Source: Pedobacter sp. R20-19
Lineage (GTDB): Bacteria; Bacteroidota; Bacteroidia; Sphingobacteriales; Sphingobacteriaceae
Direction: 5' to 3'
DNA length: 64,000 bases
NCBI RefSeq assembly: GCF_000708265.2
Contig: NZ_JCKI01000008.1
Span: 372,001 to 436,000, forward strand
The notes beneath the pieces are model-generated. The model ran no database searches and was not told the DNA's origin. It saw only the letters and a program-made list of their open reading frames with translations. Both the position numbers and the translations under genes were made by a program. Within the stretch, counting starts at the first letter, position 1. Each line of letters starts with the position of its first letter. Below, one piece after another: positions 60,961 through 64,000 of the stretch.

Positions 60961-62982
60961 TTATTGTAAATACACTAATGCTTCCTCAACAGTATTAACC
61001 GGTAACTGGCACACATTATTTCGGCAAATATAAACTTTTGTTTCATTGCTTTGCTTCCCTTTTAACAGGGGTAGGTTACTTTTTGTTCCGCCTAAAGTAA
61101 TTTTATTGGGAATATAATGATTGCTTAACTGCAGTTTAACCAAATCTGTTTCTAAACCAGTAATTGCAATTTCATTGATGCCGTAAATTTCATTCAGCAG
61201 TAAAATAGCCCAATTAGAATAAGCTGAACCATATGTTTTGATTTTGGGATGTACCGCAGCAAGCATTTCTACTGCCTTATCGTGATAATGCCCGAAATCA
61301 AATAATAAACCAAGTTTCTTCAAATTTAGCGCCATGGTAGAGTTTGCAGCAGGAATCACATTATCCATTACCTCATGTTTACGGGCAATAAGGTCTTCAC
61401 TTTCTGCCGAAGTATAAAACAACATCGGTGAATGATCATCGCTAAATTTATTTAAAACATAATCTGCGAATGATTTTGCTTCAATCAGCCATTTCTCATC
61501 AAAATCATATTCATAAAGTGCTATTAAAGCTTCAATTAGGAAGGCATAATCATCTAAAAAACCAGTGATAGATGCTTTACCATTTTTATAATTACGATAC
61601 AAGCCACCTGCTTCCGATTTCATATTTGTCAAGATGAAATTTGCAGCCGCAGATGCTTTCTGATAATAGAAATCATGGCCCAAAACCTGTGCAGCATCTG
61701 CCAGTGCTTTAATCATCATACCGTTCCAGGCCGTTAAACATTTATCATCCAACCCTGGGCGAATCCGTTTATTTCTAACCTCAAGTAACTTTGCTTTTGC
61801 CTGGTTTACCTGATCAAATAAATCATCAGCAGTAATTCCATATTTTGCCAAAAGGCTGTCATCCTCAATTGTTTTTCTTAAAATATTGGTATGTTCTTCT
61901 TCCCAGTTGCCCTCTTCGGTAACGTTATAATATTCTGCCAGCAGTGTAGCATCATCTCCTAAAATCTGGTTAAATTCAGTTTTATCCCAAACATAAAATT
62001 TACCTTCAACCCCTTCGCTATCTGCATCTAAAGCTGAATAAAACAACCCTTCTGGTGAAGTCATTTCATTAAAAACCCATTCAATGCTCTCGACAGCCGT
62101 ACGTTTAAATGAATCAAATTTGGTGCATTGATAAGCCTCTATATATAAACTGATTAACTGTGCATTATCATAAAGCATCTTTTCGAAATGTGGCACATGC
62201 CATTTATCATCAACCGAGTAACGGGCAAAACCACCAGCAAGCTGATCATAGATTCCTCCCCTGCTCATCTCTTCCAGTGTATGGCAAACCGGTGTAAAAA
62301 TTGATTCATCATCGTTCAGAAATCCATATCGCAATAAGAAAACCCAATTATTGGGTAGCGGAAATTTTGGGGCACGATTATAGCCTCCATAGCCTATATC
62401 GAAATGGCGTTTCCATGGATCAATAATTTCAGTTAAATGATCTTGAGTATAATCTTCTTTACGTTCAACAGCAATGATTTTTTCACTATCATTTATACCA
62501 GCAGTTAGTCTTGCCGCGTATTCAATTGCCTTATCTGGTTCATTTGTCCAAAGTGCAGCAACATTTTCCAGTACATTAATCCAATCTGTTTTACGGAAGT
62601 ATGTGCCACCATAAATCGGGCGCTGATCTGGCAGACAAATACAATTCAATGGCCAGCCTCCGCTACCAGTCATGAGCTGGATGGCATACATATAAATCTG
62701 ATCAATATCCGGACGTTCCTCCCGATCTACCTTGATGCAAACGAAATGCTGATTCATTACTTCTGCCACCTCATGGTTTTCAAAACATTCTCGTTCCATT
62801 ACATGGCACCAGTGGCAGGCCGAATAGCCAATACTAACTAAAATCAGCTTATTTTCTGCCTTCGCCTTTTCCAGAGCTTCTGTGCCCCATTCATACCAAT
62901 GCACTGGATTATAAGCATGTTGTAACAGGTAGGGCGAAGATGCGTTAATTAAATTATTGGGTTCGGAATGTGTATTTGACAT
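60961..62982 (-). CDS. YyaL-type thioredoxin-domain protein (DUF255)
   Basis: A 673-residue protein. N-terminal thioredoxin-fold DUF255 domain with CHWC at residues 56-59 (SACHWCHVMERECF) and WPLNCICLPDQRPIYGGTYF. The rest is a six-hairpin-like alpha/alpha barrel as in N-acylglucosamine epimerases (about 200-640; NGMMIKALADAAQ, FAGGF...HVPHFEKMLYDNAQL). Role unclear; a redox or sugar function is proposed for the family. Cytoplasmic. Its start is the ATG at 62982. Confidence 0.92.
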   Translation of the reverse strand: MSNTHSEPNNLINASSPYLLQHAYNPVHWYEWGTEALEKAKAENKLILVSIGYSACHWCHVMERECFENHEVAEVMNQHFVCIKVDREERPDIDQIYMYAIQLMTGSGGWPLNCICLPDQRPIYGGTYFRKTDWINVLENVAALWTNEPDKAIEYAARLTAGINDSEKIIAVERKEDYTQDHLTEIIDPWKRHFDIGYGGYNRAPKFPLPNNWVFLLRYGFLNDDESIFTPVCHTLEEMSRGGIYDQLAGGFARYSVDDKWHVPHFEKMLYDNAQLISLYIEAYQCTKFDSFKRTAVESIEWVFNEMTSPEGLFYSALDADSEGVEGKFYVWDKTEFNQILGDDATLLAEYYNVTEEGNWEEEHTNILRKTIEDDSLLAKYGITADDLFDQVNQAKAKLLEVRNKRIRPGLDDKCLTAWNGMMIKALADAAQVLGHDFYYQKASAAANFILTNMKSEAGGLYRNYKNGKASITGFLDDYAFLIEALIALYEYDFDEKWLIEAKSFADYVLNKFSDDHSPMLFYTSAESEDLIARKHEVMDNVIPAANSTMALNLKKLGLLFDFGHYHDKAVEMLAAVHPKIKTYGSAYSNWAILLLNEIYGINEIAITGLETDLVKLQLSNHYIPNKITLGGTKSNLPLLKGKQSNETKVYICRNNVCQLPVNTVEEALVYLQ

Positions 62983-63046
62983 GAAATAAATGAATTATAA
63001 TATTAAACAAGTAAAGCTATAAATTATCTACAATGCTGCTCCCTTT

Positions 63047-63054
63047 TAGTTTTG
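63047..63054 (+). promoter_or_regulatory. -7 box ahead of the DUF1016 remnant
   Basis: TAGTTTTG fits TAnnTTTG. It probably once served the decayed gene at 63089 and may now serve the epimerase gene at 63441. Confidence 0.4.
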
Positions 63055-63088
63055 TTTTTCTAATTTAGATGTCGATCAATTTTTGATT

Positions 63089-63417
63089 ATGGAATTAGCT
63101 AAAAACGATTTCTCAATATTGTTAAGGAAATCATTATTCAGTCTCGTCTGAAAGTTTACCGGGCTGCAAATTCTGAATTACTTGAATCTTACTGGCAAAT
63201 TGGTAAGTTGATTGTTGAGGATGAACAGCAAGGTAAAGCCCGGGCAGATTATGGCAAAAGTACGTTAAAGAATTTATCGCAACAGCTTACGCTTGAGTTT
63301 GGAAAAGGATTTGATGAAAGTAATTTGAGAAATATCAGAAGTTTCTTTAAAGCTTTTCCAATTCGTGACGCATTGCGTCACGAATTGAGTTGGACGCATT
63401 ACCGGCTGCTTTCCTGA
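63089..63417 (+). pseudogene. DUF1016 (YhcG/PDDEXK-nuclease) remnant
   Basis: The frame from ATG 63089 stops after 20 codons. A +2 frame then continues without a start (IVKEIIIQSRLKVYRAANSE at 63118) to 63417 and carries the DUF1016 N-terminal pattern: SYWQIGKLIVEDEQQGKARADYG, NLSQQLTLEFGKGFDESNLRN, RHELSWTHYRLL. Normal members continue for about 200 residues with the nuclease domain, which is absent here. So a frameshift near 63110 and a 3' truncation have destroyed the gene. Only about 110 of 330 residues remain. It is probably a leftover of a restriction- or defence-linked nuclease. Confidence 0.85.
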
Positions 63418-63440
63418 TTAGATTAGAAAAAAAATAGAAA

Positions 63441-64000
63441 ATGAAAATCACGCATACCGAAATATATCGCTTTAGTATCCCGATGGAACCCTTTGTAATT
63501 GCAACCGGAACCATGCATTTCGCACAGAATGTATTGATTAGAATTTATACGGATGCGGGCATCCACGGCATTGGTGAATGCTCAGCTTTCCCGATGATTG
63601 TGGGCGAAACACAGGATACCTGTATTGCGATGGCCAAAGACTTTGCCGCCATTTTAAAAGGTAAAGATCCATTGGAAATTCCTGAAAGAATGAATGATCT
63701 TCTGTCTTATGCCGATCATAACAGTACCATAAAAAGTGCTTTTGATATGGCTTTGTTTGATATTGCAGCTAAGCATGCCGGACAGCCGCTCTATAAATTT
63801 CTAGGCGGAACAAGGAGAACCATAGAAACCGATATGACAATTGGTATTGATTCACCTGCAGGAATGGCTATAACAGCATTAAAATATAAAAGTCTGGGTT
63901 GCCGGATTTTAAAAATCAAATTAGGGAAGAACATTCAGGATGATATTGAACGGGTTAAACAAATCCGTGACGCGGTTGGTACTGAAATCACCTTGCGCCT
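63441..64000 (+). CDS. enolase-superfamily enzyme (dipeptide epimerase-like), 3' end missing
   Basis: Starts at ATG 63441 and leaves the window after about 186 codons. It shows the capping domain (residues 1-120; FSIPMEPFVIATGTMHFAQN, SAFPMIVGETQDT) and the start of the barrel with the KIK pair at 158-160 (SLGCRILKIKLG), the general base position in L-Ala-D/L-Glu epimerases and muconate cycloisomerases. The Asp/Glu metal ligands lie past the window edge, so the substrate class is not fixed. It may act on murein-derived dipeptides. Confidence 0.85.
   Translation, partial: MKITHTEIYRFSIPMEPFVIATGTMHFAQNVLIRIYTDAGIHGIGECSAFPMIVGETQDTCIAMAKDFAAILKGKDPLEIPERMNDLLSYADHNSTIKSAFDMALFDIAAKHAGQPLYKFLGGTRRTIETDMTIGIDSPAGMAITALKYKSLGCRILKIKLGKNIQDDIERVKQIRDAVGTEITLR

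Overview
The window is a stretch of ordinary chromosome from a member of the Bacteroidota, most likely Sphingobacteriaceae (Pedobacter-like). The evidence is low-GC DNA, TTTG/TAnnTTTG promoter boxes, SusC/D-world surface families (DUF4876, DUF6850, DUF6089, PorT), proteins with type IX secretion (T9SS) C-terminal domains, a menaquinone-type MenG, many lipoprotein signals and a split transketolase. No rRNA, tRNA, prophage or CRISPR array was recognised.

Layout. 1-3951 (+): a surface cluster entered in mid-gene, DUF4876 protein, DUF6850 beta-barrel and a di-haem cytochrome c peroxidase. 4067-13313 (-): an envelope-biogenesis block read right to left, alpha/beta hydrolase, CBS protein, NAD kinase, DUF6089 protein, UppS, BamA, two OmpH/Skp chaperones, MurI. 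13507-16396 (-): YqeY, a short-chain dehydrogenase, PorT and MenG. 16565-20744 (+): EngB GTPase, a UbiA-type prenyltransferase, an M3 oligoendopeptidase and a secreted unknown. 20825-26593: transporters (Bcr/CflA-type MFS, APC permease, Kup with a 52-residue membrane protein overlapping its stop). 26772-34057 (+): T9SS mini-protein, FAH-family enzyme, M23 peptidase, Bcp, two-piece transketolase, and an ECF sigma operon. 34165-36677: an IS200-like transposase between two hairpins that abuts a DUF4173-like membrane gene. 36850-42900: SucC, MFS, FMN reductase, an outer-membrane barrel and an M28 peptidase. 43240-52889: secreted hydrolases (S8 with T9SS tail, M57, S9, two polysaccharide deacetylases) and a DUF3298-like lipoprotein. 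53261-62982: GreA-like factor, nitroreductase, ABC-F ATPase, a second ECF sigma operon, SlyD-like isomerase and a YyaL-type protein. 63089-64000: a decayed DUF1016 gene and the start of an enolase-superfamily epimerase.

How genes connect. BamA and the Skp pair assemble outer-membrane barrels, of which this window encodes several. PorT is a T9SS part and at least two genes here (26772 and 46065) carry T9SS sorting domains. UppS and MurI feed peptidoglycan synthesis.

The most unusual signal is not a gene. At least ten intergenic gaps are built from degenerate seven-base repeats (for example GACTTCN, GGGTTAT, GCTTTNA, AAAGCTA). Each locus uses its own seven-base word, and at most loci the word is inverted halfway through so the gap can fold back on itself. 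One such array fills the whole gap between two genes; three abut a consensus TAnnTTTG box. They resemble in form the heptanucleotide repeats of cyanobacteria, but the words differ at each locus. Other repeats include a 122-base unit in three tandem copies (52893-53258) and two GTCATTTC-ended palindromic elements.
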